Origin: an uncultured Lachnospiraceae bacterium
GTDB taxonomy: Bacteria > Bacillota > Clostridia > Lachnospirales > Lachnospiraceae
Assembly (NCBI GenBank): GCA_947625875.1
Contig: CANQQG010000011.1
Span: 1 to 55,434, forward strand
Length of the DNA: 55,434 nucleotides
Reading direction: 5' to 3'
The translations under genes and the position numbers were made by a program. Below are positions 1 through 8,899 of the stretch, piece by piece. Within the stretch, counting starts at the first letter, position 1. Every line of letters starts with the position of its first letter. Under the pieces are notes generated by a model. It searched no databases. It was given only the letters and a program-made list of their open reading frames with translations, and was not told the origin of the DNA.

Positions 1-209
1 GGAGAGACAGCAGTGCCTTCGGACATCAAACTCTGTTTAATATCATACCACAGGATTAACCATTATGAAAATGTAACAGTTAACTGTATAGATGGGAATC
101 AGGGTGAGAGGAGTTTCTCTTAGATATCCCTTACCATTTATACCAAAAAAGAATAAGTCTGTAAGCCATTTTTCTTGCTTACAAACTTATTATACGAGAG
201 AGAGCGGAC
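1..209. other. Region upstream of uvrA, no supported gene
   Basis: No gene can be supported here. Several short frames run in from the left edge (one stays open to a stop at 121-123), so the tail of an upstream gene may be present, but none has recognisable content. Two structures are visible: a perfect 12-bp palindrome ACAGTTAACTGT at 76-87, and an inverted repeat at 152-191 (two 7-bp arms split by one mismatch, loop of about 10) just before the uvrA ribosome site. The inverted repeat has no T-run after it, so it may be a leader hairpin rather than a terminator. Confidence 0.5.
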
Positions 210-3059
210 ATGAGTGAGCGAAAATATATAAAAATACGCGGTGCAAATGAACACAACCTGAAAAAAATAAACCTCGATATCCCAAGAGATGAATTTATCG
301 TTCTGACGGGGTTAAGCGGCTCCGGAAAATCCTCCCTTGCGTTTGATACGATCTATGCCGAGGGGCAGCGCAGGTACATGGAATCGCTGTCCTCTTATGC
401 GAGGCAGTTTTTAGGACAGATGGAAAAGCCTGACGTGGAAAAGATCGAAGGGCTTTCCCCGGCGATTTCGATCGACCAGAAATCAACAAACCGGAATCCG
501 CGTTCGACGGTCGGTACGGTGACGGAGATCTATGATTATTTCCGCCTGCTGTATGCGCGGATCGGGACGCCGCACTGTCCCTGCTGCGGGAAGGAGATCA
601 AAAAACAGTCGGTGGACCAGATGGTGGACGCTTTGATGACATTGCCGGAACGGACCCGGATCCAGCTTCTCGCGCCGGTCGTGCGCGGGCGGAAGGGCAC
701 ACACCAGAAAATGTTGGAGCAGGCAAAGCGCAGCGGTTATGTGCGCGTGGTGGCGGACGGGAATGTGTATGAACTGACCGAAGAGATCCCGCTCGATAAA
801 AATAAAAAACACAATATAGAGATCGTTGTAGACCGCCTGATCATAAAAGAGGGCATAGAAAAGCGCCTGGCGGATTCCATAGAGAGTGTGCTCGAGCTTG
901 CGGACGGCCTGCTGATGGTCGAAGTGATGGGAGATGAGCCGCAGATGCTGCGGTTTTCGGACAGCTTTGCCTGCGCGGACTGCGGCGTGAGCATTGATGA
1001 GATCGAGCCGCGCAGCTTTTCCTTTAACAATCCCTTCGGCGCCTGTCCGGAATGTTTTGGGCTGGGTTATAAGATGGAATTTGACGAGGATCTGATGATT
1101 CCGGACAAATCGCTCAGCCTGTCGCAGGGCGCGATCCAGGTGATGGGCTGGCAGTCCTGCACCGATCCGTCGAGCTATACGTATGCGACGCTTGCCGCGC
1201 TTGCAAAAGAGTATGGTTTCAGCCTGGATACGCCGTTTGAGGATCTCTCGGAGGAAGTGCGCCATATGCTCATTTACGGGCCGAGCCGGGAGGTCAAGGT
1301 GCATTACCGCGGGATGCGCGGGGAAGGCGTCTATGACGTTGTGTTTGAAGGGCTGATAAAAAATGTCAACCGCAGATACCGCGAGACGGCGTCCGATACG
1401 ATGAAGCAGCAGTATGAGGAATTTATGCGCATAACGCCATGCAAGGCGTGCAAAGGGCAGCGCCTGAAAAAAGAGGCGCTCGCCGTCACGATCAACGACA
1501 AAAATATCTACGAGTTGACGATGCTTTCCATAAATAAACTGCAGGAATTTATGGCGGATTTAAAACTGACGAAACAGCAGCGGCTGATCGGGGCGCAGAT
1601 CATAAAAGAGATCCGCGCGCGCGTCGGCTTTCTTGCGGAAGTGGGGCTGGAATATCTGTCTCTCGGCCGGGCGACCGGCACGCTCTCCGGCGGCGAAGCG
1701 CAGCGTATCCGCCTTGCGACGCAGATCGGTTCGGGACTTGTCGGCGTGGCGTACATTCTGGACGAGCCGAGCATCGGGCTGCACCAGCGCGATAATGATA
1801 AATTGCTGTCCGCATTGAAAAACCTGAAAGATCTTGGCAATACGCTGATCGTCGTAGAGCATGACGAGGATACGATGCGGGCGGCGGATTTTATCGTCGA
1901 TATCGGCCCGGGGGCGGGCGAGCATGGCGGGGAAGTGATCGCGACGGGTACGGCGGAGGATATCATGAACAATCCGGACTCCATTACGGGAGCGTATCTG
2001 AGCGGAAGGATTCAGATTCCCGTTCCGTCTGAGCGAAGAAAGCCGTCCGGCTGGATTACGGTAAAGGGCGCGCGGGAAAACAACCTGAAAAATATTGACG
2101 TGGATATCCCGCTTGGCGTTATGACCTGCGTAACGGGCGTGTCCGGTTCAGGGAAAAGTTCGCTGACCAATGAGATTTTGTATAAGGCGATGGCAAAAAA
2201 ATTAAACCGCGCGCGCTGCATACCGGGGAAGCATGATAAAATCCTGGGCCTGGAGCAGCTTGATAAAGTGATCGACATTGACCAGTCGCCGATCGGCAGG
2301 ACGCCGCGGTCAAACCCGGCGACTTATACAGGCGTGTTTGACATGATCCGCGACCTGTTTGCGGCGACGCCGGATGCAAAAGCCAAAGGCTATAAAAAAG
2401 GCAGGTTCAGCTTTAATGTCAAGGGCGGCAGATGCGAGGCGTGTTCGGGCGACGGCATTTTAAAGATCGAAATGCATTTCCTGCCGGACGTGTATGTCCC
2501 GTGCGAAGTCTGCCAGGGGAAACGGTATAACCGGGAAACGCTGGAGGTAAAGTATAAAGGGAAAAGCATTTATGACGTATTAAATATGACGGTGGAGGAG
2601 GCGCTTGCCTTCTTTAAAAATATCCCGTCCATAGAGCGCAAGATCCAGACGCTTTATGATGTGGGTTTATCGTATATACGGCTCGGCCAGCCGTCTACGG
2701 AACTCTCCGGCGGCGAGGCGCAGCGGATCAAGCTGGCGACGGAGTTGAGCCGCCGCAGCACAGGGAAGACGGTTTATATTTTAGACGAGCCTACGACGGG
2801 GCTCCATTTTGCGGACGTGCATAAGCTTGTGGAGATCCTGCGCCGCCTGTCGGAGGGCGGCAATACAGTGATCGTGATCGAACACAATCTGGATGTGATC
2901 AAGACGGCGGATTATATCATCGACATGGGGCCGGAAGGCGGCGACGGCGGCGGAACGGTCATCGCGCAGGGCACACCGGAAGAGATCGCGCGTGTGCCGG
3001 AGTCGTATACCGGGCTGTATGTGAAAAAATATCTGGAAAAAGCCGGTAAGTTGTTGTAA
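210..3059 (+). CDS. uvrA: Excinuclease ABC subunit A (UvrA)
   Basis: UvrA is the damage-recognition ATPase of nucleotide excision repair; it loads UvrB onto lesions in the cytoplasm. The 949 residues match the family's usual length of about 940-950. Two ABC modules are visible. The first has Walker [10 protein letters not shown] at residues 34-42 and signature [12 protein letters not shown]; the second has GVSGSGKSS and [12 protein letters not shown]. Zinc-binding cysteine groups are present (CPCCGKE near residue 120, CADC..CPEC near 255-283, [15 protein letters not shown] in the second half). The ATG start is preceded by an AGAGAGAGCGG ribosome site. uvrB often lies just upstream of uvrA in Firmicutes, but the window begins too close to tell. 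Confidence 0.98.
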   Translation: MSERKYIKIRGANEHNLKKINLDIPRDEFIVLTGLSGSGKSSLAFDTIYAEGQRRYMESLSSYARQFLGQMEKPDVEKIEGLSPAISIDQKSTNRNPRSTVGTVTEIYDYFRLLYARIGTPHCPCCGKEIKKQSVDQMVDALMTLPERTRIQLLAPVVRGRKGTHQKMLEQAKRSGYVRVVADGNVYELTEEIPLDKNKKHNIEIVVDRLIIKEGIEKRLADSIESVLELADGLLMVEVMGDEPQMLRFSDSFACADCGVSIDEIEPRSFSFNNPFGACPECFGLGYKMEFDEDLMIPDKSLSLSQGAIQVMGWQSCTDPSSYTYATLAALAKEYGFSLDTPFEDLSEEVRHMLIYGPSREVKVHYRGMRGEGVYDVVFEGLIKNVNRRYRETASDTMKQQYEEFMRITPCKACKGQRLKKEALAVTINDKNIYELTMLSINKLQEFMADLKLTKQQRLIGAQIIKEIRARVGFLAEVGLEYLSLGRATGTLSGGEAQRIRLATQIGSGLVGVAYILDEPSIGLHQRDNDKLLSALKNLKDLGNTLIVVEHDEDTMRAADFIVDIGPGAGEHGGEVIATGTAEDIMNNPDSITGAYLSGRIQIPVPSERRKPSGWITVKGARENNLKNIDVDIPLGVMTCVTGVSGSGKSSLTNEILYKAMAKKLNRARCIPGKHDKILGLEQLDKVIDIDQSPIGRTPRSNPATYTGVFDMIRDLFAATPDAKAKGYKKGRFSFNVKGGRCEACSGDGILKIEMHFLPDVYVPCEVCQGKRYNRETLEVKYKGKSIYDVLNMTVEEALAFFKNIPSIERKIQTLYDVGLSYIRLGQPSTELSGGEAQRIKLATELSRRSTGKTVYILDEPTTGLHFADVHKLVEILRRLSEGGNTVIVIEHNLDVIKTADYIIDMGPEGGDGGGTVIAQGTPEEIARVPESYTGLYVKKYLEKAGKLL

Positions 3060-3071
3060 GATATACCCGTA

Positions 3072-3129
3072 GCCGGATGATCTGCGAGCGGGCGTTCTGT
3101 GTTCCGGAGCGAACCGGAAATCATCCGGC
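3072..3129 (+). other. Nested inverted repeat downstream of uvrA
   Basis: The arms GCCGGATGAT (3072-3081) and ATCATCCGGC (3120-3129) are perfect complements and enclose a second hairpin, TTCCGG/CCGGAA (3102-3119). No T-run follows, so an ordinary intrinsic terminator is not supported. The structure could stabilise the uvrA 3' end or terminate weakly before the next small gene. Confidence 0.5.
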
Positions 3130-3173
3130 AAATGCGCATCACATAACGGATAGACGGTAAGGAGGGTATAAAA

Positions 3174-3410
3174 GTGGTAAATCCGGCAATGATTTTTAAG
3201 ATAAAGGGAATTTGGGACGAGTTTACCGGAAATCATCCGAAATTCCCGAAATTTTTACAGGCTGCCGCCGGCCGGCCATTGGAAGAGGGAACCGTAATAG
3301 AACTGAGCATTCTGCGTCCTGACGGCGACCTGCTTGCGTCAAATGTAAAGCTGACGGCTTCGGATATTGCGCTGATCGAGCAGTTAAAAGGGCTTGGCGG
3401 AATGCAGTAA
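3174..3410 (+). CDS. Small hypothetical protein, 78 aa
   Basis: I do not recognise this protein. It has 78 residues and starts at GTG 3174, behind a strong AAGGAGGG ribosome site about 8 bases upstream. The sequence looks like a small folded cytoplasmic domain: an N-terminal part rich in Phe, Lys and Pro (FKIKGIWDEF, HPKFPKFLQA), a beta-like stretch (GTVIELSILRPDG) and a C-terminal helix ending KGLGGMQ. There is no signal peptide, membrane segment or cysteine. The good ribosome site, typical codon use and tight placement between uvrA and the next small gene argue that it is real. Function is unknown. Confidence 0.7.
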   Translation: MVNPAMIFKIKGIWDEFTGNHPKFPKFLQAAAGRPLEEGTVIELSILRPDGDLLASNVKLTASDIALIEQLKGLGGMQ

Positions 3411-3502
3411 ACAGCATGGGAACGATAGAAAAAGCTTCCGGATAAGGAAACTGTTCCGGATATCCGACATACTGTATAAATAGAAAATACAGGTGGTTAT
3501 AT

Positions 3503-3892
3503 ATGGAAAATACAGTGCAATTTAATGCGAACACGCTGGATCATCTGATTGAACGGTTTCGGGTGAACGGGCTTGAGACGGTTAACCTCGGGCTGATCTG
3601 TTTTCGTTTTTCGCCCGCCCTGAACGGGATGAATCTGGTCTCTGTACTGACGAAGATTTCAAAAATGCTTCAGACGAAGGATGTCGCGCAGGTGGACGGC
3701 AGCCGCAATACGGGCTGGCATTTTAACTTTTACGCGGGTTTTATCCAGTATCTGGTAAACAGGAATATCAAATTTGAGCTCTATTACACGCGGAAGGGAA
3801 GAAACTGGAAAGAGCGGCTGAACCTCGCCCTGCTCTGCCGGCAGCTGGGAAATTACCGCAGGGAGTACGAGCGGAGGCTGCGTTCGGCTTGA
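3503..3892 (+). CDS. Hypothetical protein, 129 aa
   Basis: I do not recognise this protein. It is 129 residues, basic at the C-terminus (many Arg and Lys after residue 95), with no signal peptide or convincing membrane segment. Its ATG start at 3503 has only a weak upstream site (CAGGTGG). The middle contains aromatic-rich segments (GWHFNFYAGF, IKFELYYTRK) that suggest a compact alpha/beta domain. It lies 92 bases after the 78-aa gene and may be co-transcribed with it. Confidence 0.65.
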   Translation: MENTVQFNANTLDHLIERFRVNGLETVNLGLICFRFSPALNGMNLVSVLTKISKMLQTKDVAQVDGSRNTGWHFNFYAGFIQYLVNRNIKFELYYTRKGRNWKERLNLALLCRQLGNYRREYERRLRSA

Positions 3893-3992
3893 GGCAGATT
3901 TTTCCAGCATAAAAGCAGCCTGCCTGTGGATACTATCATTACAGCATTCCCGGCGGGAGCGCTGCAATAAAACTCAACAGGAGGCTACAAAA

Positions 3993-4172
3993 ATGGCAAA
4001 GAACAGCTCAAATGCAAACAATCAGGCGGCATCCGATGCATATGATGCATCCAACAGTTCTTCAAACAAGAACTGTGCAAACAGTTCTAATAAGAACAGC
4101 GCAGGCAGCAATGCAAAAAATCAGTCGTCCAATAAGGCGGGCAGCAAATACTCTGACTGCCAGGGCAAGTAA
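3993..4172 (+). CDS. Asn/Ser-rich 59-residue mini-protein
   Basis: This small gene starts at ATG 3993, behind the ribosome site ACAGGAGG, and ends at TAA 4170-4172. The 59-residue product is almost entirely Asn, Ser, Ala, Lys and Gln. It carries recurring SSN, SNK and KNS units and two cysteines (28 and 56), and has no hydrophobic core. It should be intrinsically disordered. The composition recalls small Asn/Gln-rich spore proteins (gamma-type SASP) of Firmicutes, but no diagnostic motif is present, so this is only a suggestion. A terminator-like hairpin follows at 4221-4276. It is very short and low in complexity, so automated annotation may miss it. Confidence 0.65.
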   Translation: MAKNSSNANNQAASDAYDASNSSSNKNCANSSNKNSAGSNAKNQSSNKAGSKYSDCQGK

Positions 4173-4220
4173 GAATGGCAATTGCACCAATTGCGCCGTA
4201 ACTGAATAGACTATAGTAAG

Positions 4221-4276
4221 AAAACAGCCATAGACAGAAGAAGCAGTTTGCGTTCCTTTTGTATATGGCTGTTTTT
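4221..4276 (+). terminator. Terminator-like long-loop hairpin
   Basis: AAAACAGCCATA (4221-4232) pairs with TATGGCTGTTTT (4264-4275), giving a 12-bp stem around a loop of about 31 bases and ending in a T-run. It probably ends the transcript of the Asn-rich mini-gene, just upstream of the rhodanese gene. Confidence 0.65.
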
Positions 4277-4303
4277 GCAGTCTGGCAACGCCTGGGAGGA
4301 ACT

Positions 4304-4624
4304 ATGGATTTTCAGTTGATTAAATGTAAGGAAGCGCCGGAGTATTTTGGCCGGCGCGATGTTTTTTTTGCGGATCTGCGCGGGCCGGAGCAGTATCGGG
4401 AATATCATCTGCCGGGCGCGCGGAATTATCCGTATGAAAAGCTGCATGAATGGGAGGACCGCCTGCCCGGAGGGAAGCTGATCGTTTTATACTGCGAGCA
4501 TGGCAATCTCAGCCTGATGGCGGCGAAGCGCCTGGCGAGGAAGGGATACAGAGTCGCGGCGCTGATCGGAGGCGTGGAATGTTTTACGAAAAATCCCATT
4601 GACACTGCAGATTGGAAAAGATAA
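4304..4624 (+). CDS. Rhodanese-like domain protein
   Basis: This is a single rhodanese domain of 106 residues, the usual size of stand-alone rhodaneses, which carry sulfane sulfur on a cysteine. The start is ATG 4304, behind CTGGGAGGA. An in-frame upstream start at 4259 lies inside the terminator hairpin and is unlikely. The N-terminal CH2A-like stretch (DVFFADLRGPEQYREYHLPGA) is typical. The active loop is CEHGNLS with Cys64. In classical rhodaneses this loop reads CxxGxR(S/T) and the Arg helps bind the anion; here Leu replaces it. The protein may have altered substrate preference or lack thiosulfate transferase activity. It is cytoplasmic, with no signal peptide. Confidence 0.85.
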   Translation: MDFQLIKCKEAPEYFGRRDVFFADLRGPEQYREYHLPGARNYPYEKLHEWEDRLPGGKLIVLYCEHGNLSLMAAKRLARKGYRVAALIGGVECFTKNPIDTADWKR

Positions 4625-4679
4625 GATAGTACTAAATGATGAGGGGCTGTAACAGCGACAAAAGATGACAGGAGAAAAT

Positions 4680-5837
4680 ATGCAGACATATGAATTAATT
4701 GCGCCATGCCATTTTGGGATGGAATCGGCGCTGAAACGGGAAATCAATAATCTGGGATATGAGATCACACAGGTGGAAGACGGGAAAGTTACATTTGCAG
4801 GTGACGGGGAGGCGATCTGCCGCGCGAATCTGTTTTTGCGTACGGCGGAGCGCATCCTGTTAAAAGTCGGCAGGTTCCATGCGGAAACATTTGACGAACT
4901 GTTTGAACAGGTGCGCGCGCTTCCCTGGGAGCAGTTTTTGCCCGAAGATGCAAAATTCTGGGTAATCAAAGCATCTTCTGTCAAGAGCCGGCTGTTCAGC
5001 CCGTCGGACATTCAGCGGATCGTAAAAAAAGCGGTTGTGGAAAAGCTCGGGCAGTCTTATGGCGTGGAGTGGTTTCCGGAGACGGGCGCGCCTTATCCGC
5101 TGCGCATCTTTTTGCTGAAAGATGAAGTGACGGTTACGATTGACACAACGGGCGCATCGCTGCACAAACGCGGCTACCGTCCGGCGGCGGGGAAGGCTCC
5201 GCTGGAAGAAACGCTTGCCGCGGCTCTGATCGGGCTGACGCCGTGGCGGAAAGACCGTATTTTTGTGGATCCGCTCTGCGGCAGCGGCACATTTCCGATT
5301 GAAGCGGCCATGATGGCGGCGAATATCGCGCCGGGGCTGAACCGGGAGTTTTTATCACAGGAATGGGACGGTTTTTTGCCGCAAAAACTGTGGCATGAGG
5401 CGGCGGAAGAGGCAAAAAGCCTGATCGACCTGAATGTGCAGACGGACATACAGGGCTATGACCTGGACGACCGGGTGATCCGGACGGCAAGGGAGAACGC
5501 GGAGCGCGCGGGCGTGGCGCATCTGATCCATTTCCAGCGCAGGGCGGTGTGCGACCTGCACCACCCGAAAAAATACGGATTTATCGTGACGAATCCGCCC
5601 TATGGCGAGCGCATGGAAGAGAAAGAGGATCTGCCGATCCTCTACCGGCAGATCGGCGAGGCGTTTGCGGGGCTGGACTCCTGGTCGATGTATCTGCTGT
5701 CCGCTTTTGAAGATACGGAAAAATACATCGGGCGTAAAGCGGATAAGAACAGGAAAGTTTATAATGGCATGATCAGAGCTTATTTTTACCAGTTTCTGGG
5801 GCCGAAGCCGCCGAAGCGGAAAAGGCCGGAGGGATAA
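4680..5837 (+). CDS. THUMP-domain RNA methyltransferase (RlmL/YpsC-like)
   Basis: This is a class I SAM-dependent methyltransferase of the RlmL/YpsC group, predicted to methylate guanine in 23S rRNA. The 385 residues fit the stand-alone RlmL-type enzymes of Firmicutes. An N-terminal THUMP-type RNA-binding region spans roughly residues 1-155. The catalytic domain follows, with a SAM-binding stretch FVDPLCGSGTFPIEAA, an acidic motif GYDLDDRVI and the N6/N2-type catalytic motif NPPYGERM. I chose ATG 4680, which has AGGAG five bases upstream, over ATG 4665, which has no good site. Confidence 0.9.
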   Translation: MQTYELIAPCHFGMESALKREINNLGYEITQVEDGKVTFAGDGEAICRANLFLRTAERILLKVGRFHAETFDELFEQVRALPWEQFLPEDAKFWVIKASSVKSRLFSPSDIQRIVKKAVVEKLGQSYGVEWFPETGAPYPLRIFLLKDEVTVTIDTTGASLHKRGYRPAAGKAPLEETLAAALIGLTPWRKDRIFVDPLCGSGTFPIEAAMMAANIAPGLNREFLSQEWDGFLPQKLWHEAAEEAKSLIDLNVQTDIQGYDLDDRVIRTARENAERAGVAHLIHFQRRAVCDLHHPKKYGFIVTNPPYGERMEEKEDLPILYRQIGEAFAGLDSWSMYLLSAFEDTEKYIGRKADKNRKVYNGMIRAYFYQFLGPKPPKRKRPEG

Positions 5838-5873
5838 AAGGCGCAGCAGGCCGGGATACGGGAGGAAAAGTAC

Positions 5874-7001
5874 GTGGAAAGAAAACTGATCCGTTTTACC
5901 GCGATATTTACGTGCGCGTTTTCGCTGTTTGCCTGTGCGGCGGTTTTTTTCCTGCCCGCGCTGGAACGCGGCGTGGAGACGTTTGGGGCGCGGATCCTGA
6001 GGAACAGGCAGGAGCGGGAGGAACGTTATGCCCTGCTGGAACAGATGTCCGGGCTGGAGATCATGGACTATAATACGCAAAAAGCGAAGGAAGAGGCGCA
6101 GGAGGGTACGCAGGAATCCGAACAGATCGGCTTTACGCAGCAGATGCGCCTGGAGCTTCCGGAGGGAGTAAAAGGCGGGGACGTTTCCATTCGGGAAGAT
6201 TATATGGAGAAACAGATCGAGATCTGGATTCCGGATGCGGATAAATATTATATTTATGATTATCCGATGATGGGAAAGAGCGACGGGATCGAAGACCTCG
6301 ATTATACGAGCGGGGACGGCGGCGGAACGGTCGTGCTTACGATGAGCAATGTCGCTGTGCCGGAAAGCAGTTATGATGAGACGTATCTGTATCTGGATTT
6401 TGTGTCTCCGCGGGAAGCGTACGACCATGTAGTCGTAATTGACGCCGGGCATGGCGGCAATGCGCCGGGCGCGACTTCCGGAACATATTATGAAAAGGAT
6501 ATAACGCTTGCGATCGTGCAGAAAATAAAAGAGCTGTTTGATGCGGCCGGAGATGAGAGCCTTTGCGTCTATTATACCAGGCTTGCGGACGAAAACCCTG
6601 ATTTTGATAAGCGCATCGGCATTGCCAATGAAGCGGGGGCGGACTTGTTTCTGAGCGTCCACATCAACTCCCTCTCGGGGAATACTTCGGTAGAGGGGAC
6701 AGAAGTGCTGTACGATGAGCTGGCGGAGGATACGGCGTTTGACACGAGGGAATTTGCGCAGATCTGCCTGGAAGAAGAGGTGGCGGCGCTCCGCTCAAAG
6801 GACATGGGGCTTGTTGAGGGCAATTGGACTTATGTGATAAGGAACGCGCAGATGCCGGCCGCGCTTGTCGAAGTCGGGTTTATGAACAATCCGGACGAGC
6901 TGGAGAAAATGCTGGATGACGGTTATCAGCAGAAAGCGGCGCAGGGGATTTATAATGCGGTCATGCGTTCCCTGGCGGAACAGGAGAAAGCAAAGGAGTG
7001 A
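5874..7001 (+). CDS. N-acetylmuramoyl-L-alanine amidase (Amidase_3), membrane-anchored
   Basis: This zinc amidase cleaves the bond between N-acetylmuramate and L-alanine in peptidoglycan, outside the membrane. The 375-residue product starts at GTG 5874 behind GGAGGAAAAG. Residues 7-28 are a hydrophobic anchor or uncleaved signal, followed by a charged linker and a beta-rich region (about 90-178). The Amidase_3 domain covers about 185-370. Zinc ligands and catalytic residues are visible: His193 (VVIDAGHGG), Glu207 (YYEKDI), His263 (SVHINS) and Glu333 (LVEVGFMNN). It overlaps the rdgB reading frame by its stop codon, so the two are likely co-transcribed. Confidence 0.93.
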   Translation: MERKLIRFTAIFTCAFSLFACAAVFFLPALERGVETFGARILRNRQEREERYALLEQMSGLEIMDYNTQKAKEEAQEGTQESEQIGFTQQMRLELPEGVKGGDVSIREDYMEKQIEIWIPDADKYYIYDYPMMGKSDGIEDLDYTSGDGGGTVVLTMSNVAVPESSYDETYLYLDFVSPREAYDHVVVIDAGHGGNAPGATSGTYYEKDITLAIVQKIKELFDAAGDESLCVYYTRLADENPDFDKRIGIANEAGADLFLSVHINSLSGNTSVEGTEVLYDELAEDTAFDTREFAQICLEEEVAALRSKDMGLVEGNWTYVIRNAQMPAALVEVGFMNNPDELEKMLDDGYQQKAAQGIYNAVMRSLAEQEKAKE

Positions 7002-7009
7002 ACAGAACG

Positions 7010-7612
7010 GTGAGGATTATATTTGCAACAGGAAATAAGGATAAAATGACCGAGATCAGGGAGATCCTCTCGGACAGCGAACTGGAGATCCTGTCCATGA
7101 GGGAGGCGGGGCTGGAAACAGACGCGGTCGAGGACGGAAAGACATTTGAGGAAAACGCCGGGATAAAGGCGGCGGCAATTGCAAAGCTTGCGCCGCAGGA
7201 TATCGTGCTGGCGGATGATTCGGGGCTGGAGATCGATTACCTGAATAAAGAGCCGGGTATTTTTTCCGCGCGTTACCTGGGGGAAGATACGTCTTATGAA
7301 ATAAAAAACCAGGCGCTTTTGTACCGGCTTTCCGGCGTGGAGAAGGCGCGCAGGACGGCGCGGTTTGTGTGCGCGGTCGCAGCGGCGCTGCCGGGCGGGC
7401 GGATGCTCACAGCGCGTGGGACAGTGGAAGGATATATCGGATGGGAGCCCGCAGGCGCGAACGGGTTTGGCTATGATCCGATTTTTTATGTGGACGCATA
7501 TGGGTGTTCTACGGCGGAGCTTACAATGGAACAGAAAAATGCATTCAGCCACAGGGGGAATGCGCTGCGCGCGATGAAAGAGGAGCTGATCAGGGCAGGT
7601 GTCTGGAAATAA
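7010..7612 (+). CDS. rdgB: Non-canonical purine NTP pyrophosphatase (RdgB/HAM1)
   Basis: RdgB hydrolyses dITP, dXTP and XTP to monophosphates and keeps damaged purines out of DNA. The product is 200 residues, the family's usual length. The N-terminal signature RIIFATGNKDK is clear, as are DDSGLEIDYL, SARYLGE and the C-terminal SHRGNALRAM. I chose GTG 7010 because family members begin right before the (I/V)xxATGN strand and an AAAGGAG site lies 11 bases upstream. The alternative GTG 6998 overlaps the amidase stop codon and adds four residues. Confidence 0.93.
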   Translation: MRIIFATGNKDKMTEIREILSDSELEILSMREAGLETDAVEDGKTFEENAGIKAAAIAKLAPQDIVLADDSGLEIDYLNKEPGIFSARYLGEDTSYEIKNQALLYRLSGVEKARRTARFVCAVAAALPGGRMLTARGTVEGYIGWEPAGANGFGYDPIFYVDAYGCSTAELTMEQKNAFSHRGNALRAMKEELIRAGVWK

Positions 7613-7691
7613 AAGCAGTTTTTGGGAAAGGATAAAAAAACGGACGGGGAAACCGCAGGATGTACAGGCGGCTGAAGGGGAGTCGGGAAAT

Positions 7692-8171
7692 ATGAAAATC
7701 TTAGTTATCAGCGATACACATGGAAACCATGAAAATCTGGATGCAGTCGTGCGGCTGGAGCGCCCGTTTGACAGAGTGATTCATCTGGGCGATATTGAAG
7801 GGGAAGAGTCGTATCTGGAATCCGCATGCGGCTGTCCGGTAGATATGGTGCGCGGGAATAATGATTATTTTTCCACGCTTCCGTCAGAGCGGTCGCTGGA
7901 TCTGAACGGGAAACACGTTTTGATCACGCATGGGCACGAATATTGCGTTTCCGCAGGGGTGGAGCTGCTTGTCATGGATGCGCGGGGCAGGAATATGGAT
8001 ATGGTCATGTTCGGGCATACGCACAGGCCGCTGCTCCGGCGCGATAAGGAGATCACCGTCTTAAATCCGGGCAGCCTCTCTTATCCGCGGCAGGAAGGGC
8101 GCCGGCCGTCTTACATAATCATGGAACTGGATCCGGATGGGAACGCGGAATTTTTCCTGAAATATTTGTAA
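7692..8171 (+). CDS. YfcE/MJ0936-family metallophosphoesterase
   Basis: This is a two-metal phosphodiesterase of the YfcE/MJ0936 family, 159 residues from ATG 7692. Metal-binding motifs are complete: DTHGN (ISDTHGN), GDIEG, GNND (RGNNDYF), THGHE and GHTHRP. I chose ATG 7692 because MKILVISDTHGN is the canonical beginning and an AAGGGGAG site lies upstream. A GTG at 7599 would add 31 charged residues and overlap rdgB. The physiological substrate is not known from the sequence. It closes the amidase-rdgB-yfcE group. Confidence 0.9.
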   Translation: MKILVISDTHGNHENLDAVVRLERPFDRVIHLGDIEGEESYLESACGCPVDMVRGNNDYFSTLPSERSLDLNGKHVLITHGHEYCVSAGVELLVMDARGRNMDMVMFGHTHRPLLRRDKEITVLNPGSLSYPRQEGRRPSYIIMELDPDGNAEFFLKYL

Positions 8172-8179
8172 AAAAGTGT

Positions 8180-8208
8180 TGACATTTTTTGGGCTGTGAG
8201 ATATACTG
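8180..8208 (+). promoter_or_regulatory. Consensus promoter of the tRNA cluster
   Basis: TTGACA (8180-8185) and TATACT (8203-8208) are separated by exactly 17 bases. This is a near-perfect sigma-A promoter about 37 bases upstream of tRNA-Pro, as expected for a strongly expressed tRNA operon. Confidence 0.9.
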
Positions 8209-8244
8209 AATCTTGCGTTTGAGAAAATGCAGGCAGATGAATAT

Positions 8245-8319
8245 CGGGGTGTGGCTCAGTTTGGCTAGAGCGCCTGGTTTGGGACCAGGATGTCGCAGGT
8301 TCGAATCCTGTCACCCCGA
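8245..8319 (+). tRNA. tRNA-Pro (anticodon TGG)
   Basis: The acceptor arms CGGGGTG and CACCCCG pair fully. The anticodon stem CCTGG/CCAGG encloses loop TTTGGGA, giving anticodon TGG. The T-arm GGTTCGAATCC is standard and the discriminator is A. It is the first gene of the six-tRNA cluster; CCA is not encoded. Confidence 0.97.
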
Positions 8320-8346
8320 TGCATTTTCATAATGCGTAAGGGATAC

Positions 8347-8417
8347 GCGGGTGTAGTTCAATGGTAGAACACCAGCCTTCCAAGCTGGATACGTGGGTTC
8401 GATTCCCATCACCCGCT
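8347..8417 (+). tRNA. tRNA-Gly (anticodon TCC)
   Basis: The acceptor arms GCGGGTG and CACCCGC pair fully. The anticodon stem CCAGC/GCTGG encloses loop CTTCCAA, giving anticodon TCC. It is 71 bases long, with discriminator T as in bacterial tRNA-Gly. Confidence 0.97.
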
Positions 8418-8443
8418 TTGTCATGTTTTTATGTGGCAGGTGT

Positions 8444-8517
<74 letters not shown>

Positions 8518-8524
8518 TGTATAT

Positions 8525-8599
8525 GGTGGGTATAGCGCAGTTGGTTAGCGCGCCAGATTGTGGCTCTGGAGGCCCAGGGTTCGAATCCCTGTATCCACC
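8525..8599 (+). tRNA. tRNA-His (anticodon GTG)
   Basis: The anticodon stem CCAGA/TCTGG encloses loop TTGTGGC, giving anticodon GTG. The extra 5' G (8525, position -1) opposite discriminator C (8599) is the identity mark of tRNA-His and is genome-encoded here. Confidence 0.96.
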
Positions 8600-8643
8600 C
8601 TTTGCGTTGCGGAAAGCAGCCAAAACGCAGAAGTGCAAGTTAA

Positions 8644-8715
8644 TGGGCTATCGCCAAGCGGTAAGGCACAGGACTTTGACTCCTGCATTCACCAGTTCGA
8701 ATCTGGTTAGCCCAG
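8644..8715 (+). tRNA. tRNA-Gln (anticodon TTG)
   Basis: The acceptor TGGGCTA/TAGCCCA pairs fully and begins with U, typical for bacterial tRNA-Gln. The anticodon stem CAGGA/TCCTG encloses loop CTTTGAC, giving anticodon TTG. The discriminator is G. Confidence 0.96.
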
Positions 8716-8729
8716 TTTCGAGATTTTAT

Positions 8730-8802
8730 GGGATACTAGCTCAGTTGGTAGAGCACTTGACTTTTAATCAAGTTGTCGGGGGTTCGATTCCCCCGTATCT
8801 CA
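8730..8802 (+). tRNA. tRNA-Lys (anticodon TTT)
   Basis: The acceptor GGGATAC/GTATCTC pairs with one G-T wobble. The anticodon stem CTTGA/TCAAG encloses loop CTTTTAA, giving anticodon TTT. The discriminator is A. It is the last gene of the cluster; a terminator begins about 28 bases downstream. Confidence 0.97.
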
Positions 8803-8830
8803 TTAGACAATATTGATTAAAGAAAACGTG

Positions 8831-8863
8831 GAAGCCCCTGTGCAGACAGGGGTTTCTTTTTTT
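8831..8863 (+). terminator. Terminator of the tRNA cluster
   Basis: GAAGCCCCTGT and ACAGGGGTTTC form a GC-rich stem with a very short loop, followed by a long T-run. This is a textbook intrinsic terminator right after tRNA-Lys. Confidence 0.92.
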
Positions 8864-8899
8864 GCCGCCTGAACGACGGCTTTTGTTGTTTGATTTTTT

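Noticed and set aside
76..87. SOS box for uvrA
   Set aside because: The palindrome ACAGTTAACTGT does not match the Gram-positive LexA consensus GAAC-N4-GTTC, and no overlapping promoter is clear.
5355..6662. Long antisense reading frame (435 codons) opposite the methyltransferase and amidase genes
   Set aside because: It is antisense to two confident genes in a GC-rich codon pattern that easily keeps the complementary frame open. The translation is rich in Arg, His and Leu and has no motif or ribosome site.
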